Shown: one piece after another, positions 1 through 14,175 of the stretch
Layout: every line of letters begins with the position of its first letter
Position numbering within the stretch: position 1 is the stretch's first letter
Source of the DNA: Megalopta genalis
Taxonomy: Eukaryota > Arthropoda > Insecta > Hymenoptera > Halictidae
Reading direction: 5' to 3'
DNA length: 64,000 nt
NCBI RefSeq assembly: GCF_051020955.1
Contig: NW_027476992.1
Location: 47,191-111,190, forward strand
Made by a program: the position numbers and the translations under genes
The notes under the pieces: generated by a model
Databases searched by the model: none
What the model saw: only the letters and a program-made list of their open reading frames with translations
What the model was told of the DNA's origin: nothing

Positions 1-3000
1 TCCATGCGAAACACATGATTTAGCATCAAATCAATGCGAAGTAGAAGGCTGATCTTCGAATCCATGCGAAGCAAATGGTTTAGCTTCAAATACTTGTGAT
101 ATACATGATTTAGCTTCAACAGCATGCGAAACAAACGAGTTAGCTTCAAATCCAAGCGAAACACATGATTTAGCTTCAAATCAATGCGAATTAGAAGGGT
201 TATCTTGGAATCCATGCGAAACGTATGATATAGCTTCAAATACTTGTGATATACATGATTTAGCTTCAACAGCATGCGAAACAAACGAGTTAGCTTCAAA
301 TCCATGCGAAACACATGATTTAGCATCAAATCAATGCGAAGTAGGAGGCTGATCATCGAATCCATGCGAAGCAAGTGGTTTAGCTTCTTATACTTGTGAT
401 ATACATGATTTAGCTTCAAGAGCATGCGAAATAAACGAGTTAGCTTCAAATCCATGCGAAACACATGATTTAGCTTCAACTCAATGCGAATTAGAAGGGT
501 TATCTTGGAATCCATGCGAAACGTATGATATAGCTTCAAATACTTGTGGTATACATGATTTAGCTTCAACAGCATGCGAAACAAATGAGTTATCTTCAAA
601 TCCAAGCGAAACACATGATTTATCTTCAAATCTATGCGAATTAGAAGGGTTATCTTGGAATCCATGCGGAACGTATGATATAGCTTCAAATACTTGTGAT
701 ATACATGATTTAGCTTCAACAGCATGCGAAACAAACGAGTTAGCTTCAAAACCGAGCGAAACACATGATTTAGCCTCAAATCAATGCGAAGTAGAAGGCT
801 TAGCATCGAATAAATGCGAAACAAATGGTTTAGCTTCAAATACTTGTGATATATATGATTTAGCTTCAACAGCATGCGAAACAAACGAGTTAGCTTCAAA
901 TCCATGCGAAACACATGATTTAGCATCAAATCAATGCGAAGTAGAAGGCTGATCTTCGAATCCATGCGAATCAAATGGTTTAGCTTCAAATACTTTTGAT
1001 ACACTTGAGTTAGCTTCAACAGCATGCGAAACAAACGAGTTAGCTTCAAATCCTTGCGAAACACATGATTTTGCATCAAATCAATGCGAAGTGGAAGTCT
1101 TATCTTCGAATCCATGCGAAACGAATAGTTTAGCTTCAAATACTTGTGATATACATGATTCAGCTTCAACTGCATGCGAAACAAACGAGTTAGCTTCAAA
1201 TCCATGCGAAACACATGATTTAGCATCAAATCAATGCGAAGTAGGAGGCTGATCATCGAATCCATGCGAAGCAAGTGGTTTAGCTTCAAATACTTGCGAT
1301 ATACATGATTTAGCTTCAACAGCATGCGAAACAAATGAGTTATCTTCAAATCCAAGCGAAACACATGATTTATCTTCAAGTCAATGCGATGTAGAAAGCT
1401 TGGCTTCAAAACCATGGGAATCAAATGGTTTAGCTTCAAATACTTGTGATATGCATGATTTAGCTTCAACTACTAGCGAAAAAAACGAGTTAGCTTCAAA
1501 TCCAAGCGAAACACATGATTTAGCTTCAAATCAATGCGAATTAGAAGGGTTATCTTCGAATCCATACGAAACAAATGATATAGCTTCAAATACTTGTGAT
1601 ATACATGATTTAACTTCAACAGCATCCGAAACAAACGAGTTAGATTCAAATCCATGCGAAACACATGATTTAGCTTCAAATCAATGCGAAGAAGTAGGCA
1701 TATCTTCGAATCCATGCGAAACAAATGGATTGGCTTCTTATACTTGTGATATACATGATTTAGCTTCAACAGCATGCGAAATAAACTAGTTAGCTTCAAA
1801 TCCATGCGAAACACATGCTTTAGCTTCAAATCAATGCGAATTAGAAGGGTTATCTTGGAATCCATGCGAAACGTATGATATAGCTTCAAATACTTGTGGT
1901 ATACATGATTTAGCTTCAATAGCATGCGAAACAAACGAGTTAGCTTCAAATCCATGCGAAACACATGATTTAGCATCAAATCAATGCGAAGTAGAAGGCT
2001 GATCTTCGAATCCATGCGAAGCAAATGGTTTAGCTTCAAATACTTGTGATATACATGATTTAGCTTCAACAGCATGCGAAACAAACGAGTTAGCTTCAAA
2101 TCCAAGCGAAACACATGATTTAGCTTCAAATCAATGCGAATTAGAAGGGTTATCTTGGAATCCATGCGAAACGTATGATATAGCTTCAAATACTTGTGAT
2201 ATACATGATTTAGCTTCAACAGCATGCGAAACAAACGAGTTAGCTTCAAATCCATGCGAAACACATGATTTAGCATCAAATCAATGCGAAGTAGGAGGCT
2301 GATCATCGAATCCATGCGAAGCAAGTGGTTTAGCTTCTTATACTTGTGATATACATGATTTAGCTTCAACAGCATGCGAAATAAACGAGTTAGCTTCAAA
2401 TCCATGCGAAACACATGATTTAGCATCAAATCAATGCGAAGTAGGAGGCTGATCATCGAATCCATGCGAAGCAAGTGGTTTAGCTTCAAATACTTGTGAT
2501 ATACATGATTTAGCTTCAACAGCATGCGAAACAAATGAGTTATCTTCAAATCCAAGCGAAACACATGATTTATCTTCAAATCTATGCGAATTAGAAGGGT
2601 TATCTTGGAATCCATGCGGAACGTATGATATAGCTTCAAATACTTGTGATATACATGATTTAGCTTCAACAGCATGCGAAACAAACGAGTTAGCTTCAAA
2701 ACCGAGCGAAACACATGATTTAGCCTCAAATCAATGCGAAGTAGAAGGCTTAGCATCGAATAAATGCGAAACAAATGGTTTAGCTTCAAATACTTGTGAT
2801 ATATATGATTTAGCTTCAACAGCATGCGAAACAAACGAGTTAGCTTCAAATCCATGCGAAACACATGATTTAGCATCAAATCAATGCGAAGTAGAAGGCT
2901 GATCTTCGAATCCATGCGAATCAAATGGTTTAGCTTCAAATACTTTTGATACACTTGAGTTAGCTTCAACAGCATGCGAAACAAACGAGTTAGCTTCAAA

Positions 3001-4380
3001 TCCTTGCGAAACACATGATTTTGCATCAAATCAATGCGAAGTGGAAGACTTATCTTCGAATCCATGCGAAACGAATAGTTTAGCTTCAAATACTTGTGAT
3101 ATACATGATTCAGCTTCAACTGCATGCGAAACAAACGAGTTAGCTTTAAATCCATGCGAAACACATGATTTAGATTAAAATCAATGCGAACTAGAAGGCT
3201 TATCTTCGAATCCATGCGTAACGTATGATATAGCTTCAAATACTTGTGATATACATGATTTAGCTTCAACAGCATGCGAAACAAACGAGTTAGCTTCAAA
3301 TCCATGCGAAACACATGATTTAGCATCAAATCAATGCGAAGTAGGAGGCTGATCATCGAATCCATGCGAAGCAAGTGGTTTAGCTTCAAATACTTGCGAT
3401 ATACATGATTTAGCTTCAACAGCATGCGAAACAAATGAGTTATCTTCAAATCCAAGCGAAACACATGATTTATCTTCAAGTCAATGCGATGTAGAAAGCT
3501 TGGCTTCAAAACCATGGGAATCAAATGGTTTAGCTTCAAATACTTGTGATATGCATGATTTAGCTTCAACTACTAGCGAAAAAAACGAGTTAGCTTCAAA
3601 TCCAAGCGAAACACATGATTTAGCTTCAAATCAATGCGAATTAGAAGGGTTATCTTCGAATCCATACGAAACAAATGATATAGCTTCAAATACTTGTGAT
3701 ATACATGATTTAACTTCAACAGCATCCGAAACAAACGAGTTAGATTCAAATCCATGCGAAACACATGATTTAGCTTCAAATCAATGCGAAGAAGTAGGCA
3801 TATCTTCTAATCCATGCGAAACAAATGGATTGGCTTCTTATACTTGTGATATACATGATTTAGCTTCAACAGCATGCGAAATAAACTAGTTAGCTTCAAA
3901 TCCATGCGAAACACATGCTTTAGCTTCAAATCAATGCGAATTAGAAGGGTTATCTTGGAATCCATGCGAAACGTATGATATAGCTTCAAATACTTGTGGT
4001 ATACATGATTTAGCTTCAATAGCATGCGAAACAAACGAGTTAGCTTCAAATCCATGCGAAACACATGATTTAGCATCAAATCAATGCGAAGTAGAAGGCT
4101 GATCTTCGAATCCATGCGAAGCAAATGGTTTAGCTTCAAATACTTGTGATATACATGATTTAGCTTCAACAGCATGCGAAAGAAACGAGTTAGCTTCAAA
4201 TCCAAGCGAAACACATGATTTAGCTTCAAATCAATGCGAATTAGAAGGGTTATCTTGGAATCCATGCGAAACGTATGATATAGCTTCAAATACTTGTGAT
4301 ATACATGATTTAGCTTCAACAGCATGCGAAACAAACGAGTTAGCTTCAAATCCATGCGAAACACATGATTTAGCATCAAA
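1..4380. repeat. About 2-kb tandem HOR: copies 1-1950, 1951-4050, partial 4051-4380
   Basis: Bases 1 to about 1,195 match about 1,951-3,145 at an offset of 1,950 bp (13 x 150). Bases about 1,180-2,280 match 3,280-4,380 at 2,100 bp (14 x 150). The second copy therefore has one more 150-bp unit than the first. Rare variants are shared, for example TGCGGAACG at 665 and 2615 and TCCATACGAA at 1561 and 3661. Only scattered substitutions separate the second pair (for example near 3,787 and 4,171). The stretch 471-540 against 2,421-2,490 is replaced by a different HOR variant, which suggests local exchange after the duplication. Confidence 0.85.
1473..3569 (-). other. Repeat-derived ORF (698 codons), coding status unproven
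   Basis: Same minus-strand LKLNH-type frame. It is bounded on both sides by the tandem TAG-TAG of the CTACTAGCG unit (about 1,470 and 3,570). The 698 codons therefore equal one 2.1-kb HOR period. Counted from the upstream stop it opens with TTG; the first ATG comes about 18 codons in. It has the same biased composition as the ORF at 21,048-23,480 and no recognisable domain. Confidence 0.5.
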
Positions 4381-7300
4381 TCAATGCTAAGTAGAAGGCT
4401 GATCTTCGAATCCATGCGTAACAAATGGTTTAGCTTCAAATACTTGTGATATACATGATTTAGCTTCAACAGCATGCGAAACAAACGAGTTAGCTTCAAA
4501 TCCATGCGAAACACATGATTTAGCTTCAAATCAATGCGAATTAGAAGAGTTGACTTCGGTTCCATGCGATACAAATGGTTTAGCTTCAAATATATGTGAT
4601 GTACATGATTTAGCTTCAAAAGCATGCGAAAAAAACGAGTTAGCTTCAAATCCATGCGAAACACATGATTTAGCATCAAATCAATGCGAAGTGGAAGGCT
4701 TGTCTTCGAATCCATGCAAAACAAATGGATCAGATTCATATACATGTGATATACATGATTTAGCTTCAACTGCATGCGAAACAAACGAGTTAGCTTCAAA
4801 TCCATGCGAAACACATGATTTAGATTAAAATCAATGCGAAGTAGAAGGATTATCTTCGAATCCATGCGAAACAAATGGTTTAGCTTCAAATACTTGTGAT
4901 ATACATGATTTAGCTTCAACTGCATGCGAAACAAACGAGTTAGCTTATAATCCATGCGAAACACATGATTTAGATTCAAATCAATGCGAATTAGAAGGGT
5001 TATCTTGGAATCCATGCGAAACGTATGATATAGCTTCAAATACTTGTGATATACATGATTTAGCTTCAACAGCATGCGAAACAAACGAGTAAGCTTCAAA
5101 TCCATGCGAAACACATGATTTAACATCAAATCAATGCGAAGTAGAAGGCTGATCTTCGAATCCATGCGAAACAAATGGTTTAGCTTCAAATACTTGTGAT
5201 ATACATGATTTAGCTTCAACAGAATGCGAAATAAACGAGTTAGATTCAAATCCATGCGAAATACATGATTTAGCTTCAAATCAATGCGAAGTAGAAGGCT
5301 GATCTTCGAATCCATGCGTAACAAATGGTTTAGCTGCAAATACTTGTGATTACATGATTTAGCTTCAACAGCATGCGAAATAAACGAGTTAGCTTCAAAT
5401 CCATGCGAAACACATGATTTAGATTCAAATCAATGCGAATTAGAAGGGTTATCTTGGAATCCATGCGAAACGTATGATATAGCTTCTTATACTTGTGATA
5501 TACATGATTTAGCTTCAACAGCATGCGAATTAAACGAGTTAGATTCAAATCCATACGAAACACATGATTTAGCTTCAAATCAACGCGAAGTAGAAGGGTT
5601 ATCTTCGTATCAATGCGAAACAAATGGTTTAGCTGCAAATACTTGTGATATACGTGATTTAGCTTCAACTGCATGCGAAACAAACGAGTTACCTTTAAAT
5701 CCATGCGAAACACATGATTTAGCATCAAATCAATGCGAAGTAGGAGGCTTATCTTCGATCCCATGCGATACAAATGGTTTAGCTTCAAATACTTGTGATA
5801 TACATGATTTAGCTTCAACAGCATGCGAAACAAATGAGTTATATTCAAATCCAAGCGAAACACATGATTTATATTCAAATCTATGCGAATTAGAAGGGTT
5901 ATCTTGGAATCCATGCGAAACGTATGATATAGCTTCAAATACTTGTGATATACATGATTTAGCTTCAACAGCATGCGAAACAAACGAGTTAGCTTCAAAA
6001 CCGAGCGAAACACATGATTTAGCCTCAAATCAATGCGAAGTAGCAGGCTTAGCATCGAATAAATGCGAAACAAATGGTTTAGCTTCAAATACTTGTGATA
6101 TATATGATTTAGCTACAACTGCATGCGAAAAAAACGAGTTGGCTTCAAAACCAAGCGAAACACATGATTTAGCCTCAAATCAATGCGAAGTAGAAAGCTT
6201 AGCTTCGAATAAATGCGAACCAAATAGTTTAGCTTCAAATACTTGTGATAAGCATGATTTAGCTTCAAGTACTAGCGAAAAAAACGAGTTAGCTCCAAAT
6301 CCAAGCGAAACACATGATTTAGCCTCAAATCAATGCGAATTAGAAGGGTTATCTTCGAATCCATGCGAAACAAATGATATAGCTTCAAATACTTGTGATA
6401 TACATAATTTAGCTTCAACAGCAATCGAAACAAACGAGTTTGAATCAAATCCATGCGAAACACATGATTTAGCTTCAAATCAATGCGAAGTAGAAGGCTT
6501 ATCTTCGAATCCATGCGAAACAAACGGATTAGCTTCTTATACTTGTGATATACATGATTTAGCTTCAACAGAATGCGAAATAAACGAGTTAGATTCAAAT
6601 CCATGCGAAACAAATGGTTTAGCTTCAAATACTTGTGATATATATGATTTAGCTTCAACAGCATGCGAAACAAACGAGTTAGCTTCAAATCCATGCGAAA
6701 CACATGATTTAGCTTCAAATCAATGCGAAGTAGGAGGCTTATCTTCGATCCCATGCGATACAAATGGTTTAGCTGCAAATACTTGTGATTACATGATTTA
6801 GCTTCAACAGCATGCGAAATAAACGAGTTAGCTTCAAATCCATGCGAAACACATTATTTAGATTCAAATCAATGCGAATTAGAAGGGTTATCTTGGAATC
6901 CATGCGAAACGTATGATATAGCTTCAAATATTTGTGATATACATGATTTAGCTTCAACAGCATGCGAAACAAACGAGTTAGCTTCAAAACCGAGCGAAAC
7001 ACATGATTTAGCCTCAAATCAATGCGAAGTAGAAGGCTTAGCTTCGAATAAATGCGAAACAGATGGTTTAGCTTCAAATACTTGTGATATATATGATTTA
7101 GCTTCAACAGCATGCGAAACAAACGAGTTAGCTTCAAATCCATGCGAAAAACCTGATTTAGCTTCAAATCAATGCTAAGTAGGAGGCTTATCTTCGATCC
7201 CATGCGATACAAATGGTTTAGCTTCAAATACTTGTGATATACATGATTTAGCTTCAACAGCATGCGAAACAAATGAGTTATATTCAAATCCAAGCGAAAC

Positions 7301-7519
7301 ACATGATTTATCTTCAAATCTATGCGAATTAGAAGGGTTATCTTGGAATCCATGTGAAACGTATGATATAGCTTCAAATACTTGTGATATACGTGATTTA
7401 GCTTCAACTGTATGCGAAACAAACGAGTTAACTTCGAATCCATGCGAAACGAATAGTTTAGCTTCAAATATTTGTGATATACATGATTTAGCTACAACTG
7501 CATGCGAAAAAAACGAGTT
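4381..7519. repeat. Mixed, more divergent HOR units of family A
   Basis: This stretch has no clean multi-kb partner next to it. It includes an unusual island at about 4,540-4,830 with GACTTCGGTTCC, ATATGTGATGTACATG and CCATGCAAAACAAATGG; the DVH form of m4 is otherwise typical of family B. One-base-short m4 units lie at 5346 and 6785. A shortened 90-bp HOR near 6,600 goes from m5 directly to m3. About 6,113-6,600 matches 26,292-26,780, some 20.2 kb away. Confidence 0.7.
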
Positions 7520-8990
7520 AGCTTCAAAACCAAGCGAAACACATGATTTAGCCTCAAATCAATGCGAAGTAGAAGGCTTAGCTTCGAATAAATGCGAAAC
7601 AAATGGTTTAGCTTCAAATACTTGTGATATATATGATTTAGCTTCAACAGCATGCGAAACAAACGAGTTAGCTTCAAATCCATGCGAAAAACCTGATTTA
7701 GCTTCAAATCAATGCGAAGTAGGAGGCTTATCTTCGATCCCATGCGGTACAAATGGTTTAGCTTCAAATACTTGTGATATACATGATTTAACTTCAACAG
7801 CATGCGAAACAAATGAGATATATTCAAATCGAAGCGAAACACATGATTTATCTTCAAATCTATGCGAATTAGAAGGGTTATCTTGGAATCCATGCGAAAC
7901 GTATGATATAGCTTCAAATACTTGTGATATACATGATTTAGCTTCAACAGCATGCGAAACAAACGAGTTAGCTTCAAAACCGAGCGAAACACATGATTTA
8001 GCCTCAAATCAATGCGAAGTAGAAGGCTTAGCATCGAATAAATGCGAAACAAATGGTTTAGCTTCAAATACTTGTGATATATATGATTTAGCTTCAACAG
8101 CATGCGAAACAAACGAGTTAGCTTCAAATCCATGCGAAACACATGATTTAGCTTCAAATCAATGCGAAGTAGGAGGCTTATCTTCGATCCCATGCGATAC
8201 ATATGGTTTAGCTTCAAATACTTGTGATATACATGATTTAGCTTCAACAGCATGCGAAACAAACGAGTTAGCTTCAAATCCATGCGAAACACATGATTTA
8301 GCATCAACTCAATGCGAAGTAGAAGGCTGATCTTCGAATCCATGCGTAACAAATGGTTTAGCTTCAAATACTTGTGATATATATGATTTAGCTTCAACAG
8401 CATGCGAAACAAACGAGTTAGCTTCAAATCCATGCGAAACACATGATTTAGCTTCAAATCAATGCGAATTAGAAGGGTTATCTTGGAATCCATGCGAAAC
8501 GTATGATATAGCTTCAAATACTTGTGATATACATGATTTAGCTTCAACAGCATGCGAAACAAACGAGTTAGCTTCAAATCCATGCGAAACACATGATTTA
8601 GCACCAAATCAATGCGAAGTAGGAGGCTGATCATCGAATCCATGCGAAGCAAGTGGTTTAGCTTCAAATACTTGTGATATACATGATTTAGCTTCAACAG
8701 CATGCGAAACAAATGAGTTATCTTCAAATCCAAGCGAAACACATGATTTATCTTCAAGTCAATGCGATGTAGAAAGCTTGGCTTCAAAACCATGGGAATC
8801 AAATGGTTTAGCTTCAAATACTTGTGATATGCATGATTTAGCTTCAACTACTAGCGAAAAAAACGAGTTAGCTTCAAATCCAAGCGAAACACATGATTTA
8901 GCTTCAAATCAATGCGAATTAGAAGTGTTATCTTCGAATCCATGCGAAACAAATGATATAGCTTCAAATACTTGTGATATACATGATTTA
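7520..8990. repeat. Family A block, copy 0 (partial)
   Basis: This segment matches about 10,070-11,540 at an offset of roughly 2,549 bp. It shares the order of variants GATCCCATGCGATAC, GCATCAACTC, GGCTGATCTTCG, GCACCAAATC, GGCTGATCATCG and the CCATGG marker at 8790. It differs from the later copies in scattered bases, for example CAAATACTTGTG here against CGAATAATTGTG in the others. Confidence 0.75.
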
Positions 8991-9754
8991 ACTTCAACAG
9001 CATCCGAAACAAACGAGTTAGATTCAAATCCATGCGAAACACATGATTTAGCTTCAAATCAATGCGAATTAGAAGGGTTATCTTGGAATCCATGCGAAAC
9101 AAATGGTTTAGCTTCAAATACTTGTGATATATATGATTTAGCTTCAACAGCATGCGAAACAAACGAGTTAGCTTCAAATCCATGCGAAAAACCTGATTTA
9201 GCTTCAAATCAATGCGAAGTAGAAGGCTTATCTTCGAATCCATGCGAAACAAACGGATTAGCTTCTTATACTTGTGATATACATGATTTAGCTTCAACAG
9301 AATGCGAAAAAAACGAGTTAGCTTCAAATCCAAGCGAAACACATGATTTAGCTTCAAATCAATGCGAATTAGAAGTGTTATCTTCGAATCCATGCGAAAC
9401 AAATGATATAGCTTCAAATACTTGTGATATACATGATTTAACTTCAACAGCATCCGAAACAAACGAGTTAGATTCAAATCCATGCGAAACACATGATTTA
9501 GCTTCAAATCAATGCGAATTAGAAGGGTTATCTTGGAATCCATGCGAAACAAATGGTTTAGCTTCAAATACTTGTGATATATATGATTTAGCTTCAACAG
9601 CATGCGAAACAAACGAGTTAGCTTCAAATCCATGCGAAAAACCTGATTTAGCTTCAAATCAATGCGAAGTAGAAGGCTTATCTTCGAATCCATGCGAAAC
9701 AAACGGATTAGCTTCTTATACTTGTGATATACATGATTTAGCTTCAACAGAATG
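8855..9754. repeat. 450-bp tandem duplication (3 HOR units, two copies)
   Basis: 8,855-9,304 and 9,305-9,754 are close to identical three-unit blocks. Both run from GCGAAAAAAACGAG through GAAGTGTTATC, CATCCGAAAC and AAACCTGATT to CAACAGAATGCG. The second copy follows the first directly and in register. The preceding monomer differs: CTACTAGCG before copy 1 and CAGAATGCG before copy 2. Confidence 0.85.
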
Positions 9755-9857
9755 CGAAATAAACGAGTTAGATTCAAATCCATGCGAAACACATGATTTA
9801 GCTTCAAATCAATGCGAAGTAGAAGGCTGATCTTCGAATCCATGCGTAACAAATGGT

Positions 9858-11396
9858 TTAGCTGCAAATACTTGTGATTACATGATTTAGCTTCAGCAGC
9901 ATGCGAAATAAACGAGTTAGCTTCAAATCCATGCGAAACACATTATTTAGATTCAAATCAATGCGAATTAGAAGGGTTATCTTGGAATCCATGCGAAACG
10001 TATGATATAGCTTCAAATACTTGTGATATACATGATTTAGCTTCAACAGCATGCGAAACAAACGAGTTAGCTTCAAAACCGAGCGAAACACATGATTTAG
10101 CCTCAAATCAATGCGAAGTAGAAGGCTTAGCTTCGAATAAATGCGAAACAGATGGTTTAGCTTCAAATAATTGTGATATATATGATTTAGCTTCAACAGC
10201 ATGCGAAACAAACGAGTTAGCTTCAAATCCATGCGAAAAACCTGATTTAGCATCAAATCAATGCGAAGTAGGAGGCTTATCTTCGATCCCATGCGATACA
10301 AATGGTTTAGCTTCAAATACTTGTGATATACATGATTTAGCTTCAACAGCATGCGAAACAAATGAGTTATATTCAAATCCAAGCGAAACACATGATTTAT
10401 CTTCAAATCTATGCGAATTAGAAGGGTTATCTTGGAATCCATGCGAAACGTATGATATAGCTTCGAATAATTGTGATATACATGATTTAGCTTCAACAGC
10501 ATGCGAAACAAACGAGTTAGCTTCAAAACCGAGCGAAACACATGATTTAGCCTCAAATCAATGCGAAGTAGAAGGCTTAGCATCGAATAAATGCGAAACA
10601 AATGGTTTAGCTTCAAATACTTGTGATATATATGATTTAGCTTCAACAGCATGCGAAACAAACGAGTTAGCTTCAAATCCATGCGAAACACATGATTTAG
10701 CTTCAAATCAATGCGAAGTAGGAGGCTTATCTTCGATCCCATGCGATACAAATGGTTTAGCTTCAAATACTTGTGATATACATGATTTAGCTTCAACAGC
10801 ATGCGAAACAAACGAGTTAGCTTCAAATCCATGCGAAACACATGATTTAGCATCAACTCAATGCGAAGTAGAAGGCTGATCTTCGAATCCATGCGTAACA
10901 AATGGTTTAGCTTCAAATACTTGTGATATATATGATTTAGCTTCAACAGCATGCGAAACAAACGAGTTAGCTTCAAATCCATGCGAAACACATGATTTAG
11001 CTTCAAATCAATGCGAATTAGAAGGGTTATCTTGGAATCCATGCGAAACGTATGATATAGCTTCAAATACTTGTGATATACATGATTTAGCTTCAACAGC
11101 ATGCGAAACAAACGAGTTAGCTTCAAATCCATGCGAAACACATGATTTAGCACCAAATCAATGCGAAGTAGGAGGCTGATCATCGAATCCATGCGAAGCA
11201 AGTGGTTTAGCTTCAAATACTTGTGATATACATGATTTAGCTTCAACAGCATGCGAAACAAATGAGTTATCTTCAAATCCAAGCGAAACACATGATTTAT
11301 CTTCAAGTCAATGCGATGTAGAAAGCTTGGCTTCAAAACCATGGGAATCAAATGGTTTAGCTTCAAATACTTGTGATATGCATGATTTAGCTTCAA
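9858..11396 (-). other. Repeat-derived ORF (512 codons) of family A block copy 1
   Basis: It runs from just after the TAG-TAG pair (11,398-11,403) to the frameshift at the short m4 (9874), where the frame ends in ITSICS and a stop. An ORF of the same length occupies 19,506-21,044 and a 477-codon version lies at 12,493-13,926. Equal length is expected from block copying and does not by itself show selection. Confidence 0.5.
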
Positions 11397-11540
11397 CTAC
11401 TAGCGAAAAAAACGAGTTAGCTTCAAATCCAAGCGAAACACATGATTTAGCTTCAAATCAATGCGAATTAGAAGTGTTATCTTCGAAACCATGCGAAACA
11501 AATGATATAGCTTCAAATACTTGTGATATATATGATTTAG
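9858..11540. repeat. Family A block, copy 1
   Basis: This is the clearest copy of the roughly 1.7-kb family A block. It begins at the one-base-short m4 (9874) with its private CTTCAGCAGC and ends just after the CCATGG marker (11339) and the CTACTAGCG unit. Copies 2, 3 and 4 start at 12,493, 16,419 and 19,506. The offset is 2,635 bp to copy 2 and 9,648 bp to copy 4. 2,635 equals 88 monomers minus five single-base deletions, which is not a whole number of 150-bp units because a shortened 90-bp HOR lies in the linker. Confidence 0.85.
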
Positions 11541-12492
11541 CTTCAACAGCATGCGAAACAAACGAGTTAGCTTCAAATCCATGCGAAACACATGATTTAG
11601 CTTCAAATCAATGCGAAGTAGAAGGCTGATCTTCGAATCCATGCGTAACAAATGGTTTAGCTGCAAATACTTGTGATTACATGATTTAGCTTCAGCAGCA
11701 TGCGAAATAAACGAGTTAGCTTCAAATCCATGCGAAACACATTATTTAGATTCAAATCAATGCGAATTAGAAGGGTTATCTTGGAATCCATGCGAAACGT
11801 ATGATATAGCTTCAAATACTTGTGATATACATGATTTAGCTTCAACAGCATGCGAAACAACGAGTTAGCTTCAAAACCGAGCGAAACACATGATTTAGCC
11901 TCAAATCAATGTGAAGTAGAAGGCTTAGCTTCGAATAAATGCGAAACAAATGGTTTAGCTTCAAATACTTGTGATATAGATGATTTAGCTTCAACAGCAT
12001 GCGAAACAAACGAGTTAGCCTCAAATCCATGCGAAAAACCTGATTTAGCTTCAAATCAATGCGAAGTAGAAGGCTTATCTTCGAATCCATGCGAAACAAA
12101 CGGATTAGCTTCTTATACTTGTGATATACATGATTTAGCTTCAACAGCATGCGAAATAACGAGTTAGATTCAAATCCATGCGAAACACATGATTAGCTTC
12201 AAATCAATGCGAAGTAGAAGGGTTATCTTCGTATCGATGCGAAACAAATGGTTTAGCTGCAAATACTTGTGATATACGTGATTTAGCTTCAACTGTATGC
12301 GAAACAAACGAGTTAACTTCGAATCCATGCGAAACGAATAGTTTAGCTTCAAATACTTGTGACATACATGATTTAGCTTCAACAGCATGCGAAACAAACG
12401 AGTTAGCTTCAAAACCGAGCGAAACACATGATTTAGCCTCAAATCAATGCGAAGTAGAAGGCTTAGCATCGAATAAATGCGAAACAAATGGT
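11541..12492. repeat. Linker between family A blocks, rich in single-base deletions
   Basis: This segment contains a second copy of the start of the block (short m4 at 11673) and then several further one-base deletions, at about 11,858 (AAACAACGAG), 12,155 (AAATAACGAG) and 12,194 (CATGATTAGC). AAATAACGAG recurs near 19,017, so the linker was copied as well. A shortened HOR (m5 to m3, GAGTTAACTTCGAATCC) lies near 12,310. No gene-like content is visible. Confidence 0.75.
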
Positions 12493-14175
12493 TTAGCTGC
12501 AAATACTTGTGATTACATGATTTAGCTTCAGCAGCATGCGAAATAAACGAGTTAGCTTCAAATCCATGCGAAACACATTATTTAGATTCAAATCAATGCG
12601 AATTAGAAGGGTTATCTTGGAATCCATGCGAAACGTATGATATAGCTTCAAATACTTGTGATATACATGATTTAGCTTCAACAGCATGCGAAACAAACGA
12701 GTTAGCTTCAAAACCGAGCGAAACACATGATTTAGCCTCAAATCAATGCGAAGTAGAAGGCTTAGCTTCGAATAAATGCGAAACAGATGGTTTAGCTTCA
12801 AATAATTGTGATATATATGATTTAGCTTCAACAGCATGCGAAACAAACGAGTTAGCTTCAAATCCATGCGAAAAACCTGATTTAGCTTCAAATCAATGCG
12901 AAGTAGGAGGCTTATCTTCGATCCCATGCGATACAAATGGTTTAGCTTCAAATACTTGTGATATACATGATTTAGCTTCAACAGCATGCGAAACAAATGA
13001 GTTATATTCAAATCCAAGCGAAACACATGATTTATCTTCAAATCTATGCGAATTAGAAGGGTTATCTTGGAATCCATGCGAAACGTATGATATAGCTTCG
13101 AATAATTGTGATATACATGATTTAGCTTCAACAGCATGCGAAACAAACGAGTTAGCTTCAAAACCGAGCGAAACACATGATTTAGCCTCAAATCAATGCG
13201 AAGTAGAAGGCTTAGCATCGAATAAATGCGAAACAAATGGTTTAGCTTCAAATACTTGTGATATATATGATTTAGCTTCAACAGCATGCGAAACAAACGA
13301 GTTAGCTTCAAATCCATGCGAAACACATGATTTAGCTTCAAATCAATGCGAAGTAGGAGGCTTATCTTCGATCCCATGCGATACAAATGGTTTAGCTTCA
13401 AATACTTGTGATATACATGATTTAGCTTCAACAGCATGCGAAACAAACGAGTTAGCTTCAAATCCATGCGAAACACATGATTTAGCATCAACTCAATGCG
13501 AAGTAGAAGGCTGATCTTCGAATCCATGCGTAACAAATGGTTTAGCTTCAAATACTTGTGATATATATGATTTAGCTTCAACAGCATGCGAAACAAACGA
13601 GTTAGCTTCAAATCCATGCGAAACACATGATTTAGCTTCAAATCAATGCGAATTAGAAGGGTTATCTTGGAATCCATGCGAAACGTATGATATAGCTTCA
13701 AATACTTGTGATATACATGATTTAGCTTCAACAGCATGCGAAACAAACGAGTTAGCTTCAAATCCATGCGAAACACATGATTTAGCACCAAATCAATGCG
13801 AAGTAGGAGGCTGATCATCGAATCCATGCGAAGCAAGTGGTTTAGCTTCAAATACTTGTGATATACATGATTTAGCTTCAACAGCATGCGAAACAAATGA
13901 GTTATCTTCAAATCCAAGCGAAACACATGATTTATCTCAAGTCAATGCGATGTAGAAAGCTTGGCTTCAAAACCATGGGAATCAAATGGTTTAGCTTCAA
14001 ATACTTGTGATATGCATGATTTAGCTTCAACTACTAGCGAAAAAAACGAGTTAGCTTCAAATCCAAGCGAAACACATGATTTAGCTTCAAATCAATGCGA
14101 ATTAGAAGTGTTATCTTCGAATCCATGCGAAACAAATGATATAGCTTCAAATACTTGTGATATACATGATTTAAC
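12493..14175. repeat. Family A block, copy 2
   Basis: This copy is nearly identical to the one at 9,858 for about 1.68 kb. A private one-base deletion, TTTATCTCAAG in place of TTTATCTTCAAG, lies near 13,937. A private substitution near 14,177 (AACTTGAACAG) creates a TGA in the plus-strand Cys-rich frame. Confidence 0.85.

Noticed and set aside
1400..1789. Plus-strand Cys-repeat ORFs here and at 3,500, 8,778, 20,975 and 24,576
   Set aside because: They open at TTG (TTGGCTTC), not ATG, and differ from neighbouring stretches only by lacking a TGA-bearing m2.
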